NCBI RefSeq assembly: GCF_030010235.1
Contig: NZ_JASCRS010000003.1
Coordinates: forward strand, 186,001-250,000
Source of the DNA: Leucobacter sp. UT-8R-CII-1-4
GTDB lineage: Bacteria; Actinomycetota; Actinomycetes; Actinomycetales; Microbacteriaceae
Reading direction: 5' to 3'
DNA length: 64,000 nt
How positions within the stretch are numbered: the first letter of the stretch is position 1; each line of letters starts with the position of its first letter. Below are positions 63,628 through 64,000 of this stretch, piece by piece. Made by a program: the position numbers and the translations under genes. The notes under the pieces were generated by a model. It was not told the origin of the DNA and ran no database searches. It worked only from the letters and a program-made list of their open reading frames with translations.

Positions 63628-64000
63628 GTGGCTGACTCGCAAAATTGGAGGGCCCTTCTCGGCTTCATTCGCGACTACGTTCCTCGCGAGACATTGGAGC
63701 ATTCTTGCTCGTCCATTGTGCCGGGGTACGAGGTATCGACCGAGAGAAAGCAGACTCAGCACCGGTTGTCTGCCCTTGAGATTAAGGAGATCATTCGTCA
63801 GTTTCGCGAAGGAAAGACCACTCTGGCGCTCGCAGACGCCTCTGGATGCAGCCGGACGACGATCAGTCGACATCTTCAAAATGCAGGCCTCTCAGCGCGC
63901 GAGAAACGCTTTGATGAGGCGCAGCTGCGTGAGATGGAGCGGCTCTATGAGACGGGGCTCTCACTCGACAAAGTTGGCGAGCGGTTCGGCACGACGGGAA
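63628..64000 (+). CDS. Helix-turn-helix protein, N-terminal part (gene runs off the edge)
   Basis: The first 124 codons, from a GTG with GGAGG upstream (MADSQNWRALLGFIRDYVPR). Two consecutive recombinase-like helix-turn-helix motifs are seen: EIIRQFREGKTTLALADASGCSRTTISRHLQNAGL near residues 53-88 and the start of a second, MERLYETGLSLDKVGERFGTT. Such DNA-binding parts occur at the C-terminus of resolvases, but no resolvase catalytic domain precedes them here. It may be a stand-alone recombinase remnant or a regulator from a mobile element. The rest lies beyond the window. Confidence 0.7.
   Translation, partial: MADSQNWRALLGFIRDYVPRETLEHSCSSIVPGYEVSTERKQTQHRLSALEIKEIIRQFREGKTTLALADASGCSRTTISRHLQNAGLSAREKRFDEAQLREMERLYETGLSLDKVGERFGTTG

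Noticed and set aside
1..64000. CRISPR array, prophage or insertion sequence
   Set aside because: No evenly spaced short repeats, phage structural genes, transposase catalytic domain or paired terminal repeats are seen. The HTH gene at the right edge is the only mobile-element hint.

Overview
The window looks like a chromosomal segment of a high-GC Gram-positive actinobacterium, most likely a member of the Microbacteriaceae near Leucobacter. The genus is my inference from protein flavour and moderate GC; no rRNA or marker tree is available. Supporting signs are actinobacterial families (bifunctional-type Dcd, MMPL plus YhgE/Pip, tandem-domain Lrp, CopD-CtaG fusion), many GTG starts with AGGAGG ribosome binding sites, short gene overlaps and sortase-anchored surface proteins. 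Apart from a possible element edge at the far right, I see no prophage, CRISPR array or insertion sequence.

Layout. 1-5500: the N-terminal part of an RND efflux pump, divergent from a SpaA/DUF11 surface protein. 5590-10919: SGNH hydrolase, the zinc-free ribosomal protein operon rpmB-rpmG-rpsN, HU, a CopD-CtaG fusion and dCTP deaminase. 10957-16414: a TetR regulator divergent from an MMPL transporter and a YhgE/Pip protein. 16411-19727: a catabolic operon of tryptophan 2,3-dioxygenase, an amidohydrolase and a fold-III PLP enzyme. 19866-26884: lipoate ligase, alpha/beta hydrolase, three oxidoreductases, a DUF1801 protein and a sugar-type symporter. 26912-34995: a second surface protein, an Lrp regulator, an M28-like protein with a hydrolase, purA, chorismate mutase and an unassigned conserved protein. 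35133-45005: a 3290-residue DUF11-repeat surface protein. 45270-50993: thiolase and a FadB-like protein, then holB, a TAP-like secreted peptidase and tRNA-Thr(CGT). 51071-54413: two divergent surface proteins (leucine-rich repeat and beta-helix). 54476-63520: cupin, AI-2E family transporter, lipoprotein, a 55-residue small protein, a two-component system divergent from an ABC exporter, S4 protein, YigZ and exonuclease III. 63628-end: the start of a helix-turn-helix gene.

How the genes fit together. Five cell-wall-anchored proteins with five different sorting motifs (LSGTG, LSHTG, LVNTG, LANTG, LPNTG) suggest an elaborate surface, but no sortase lies here. The most unusual items are a FadB/FadJ-like protein that has lost its NAD-binding domain, an MMPL transporter that appears to carry a degenerate ABC ATPase domain at its C-terminus, an M28-family protein whose active-site acids look substituted, and a tryptophan-dioxygenase operon whose amidohydrolase may supply a non-canonical formylkynurenine formamidase.
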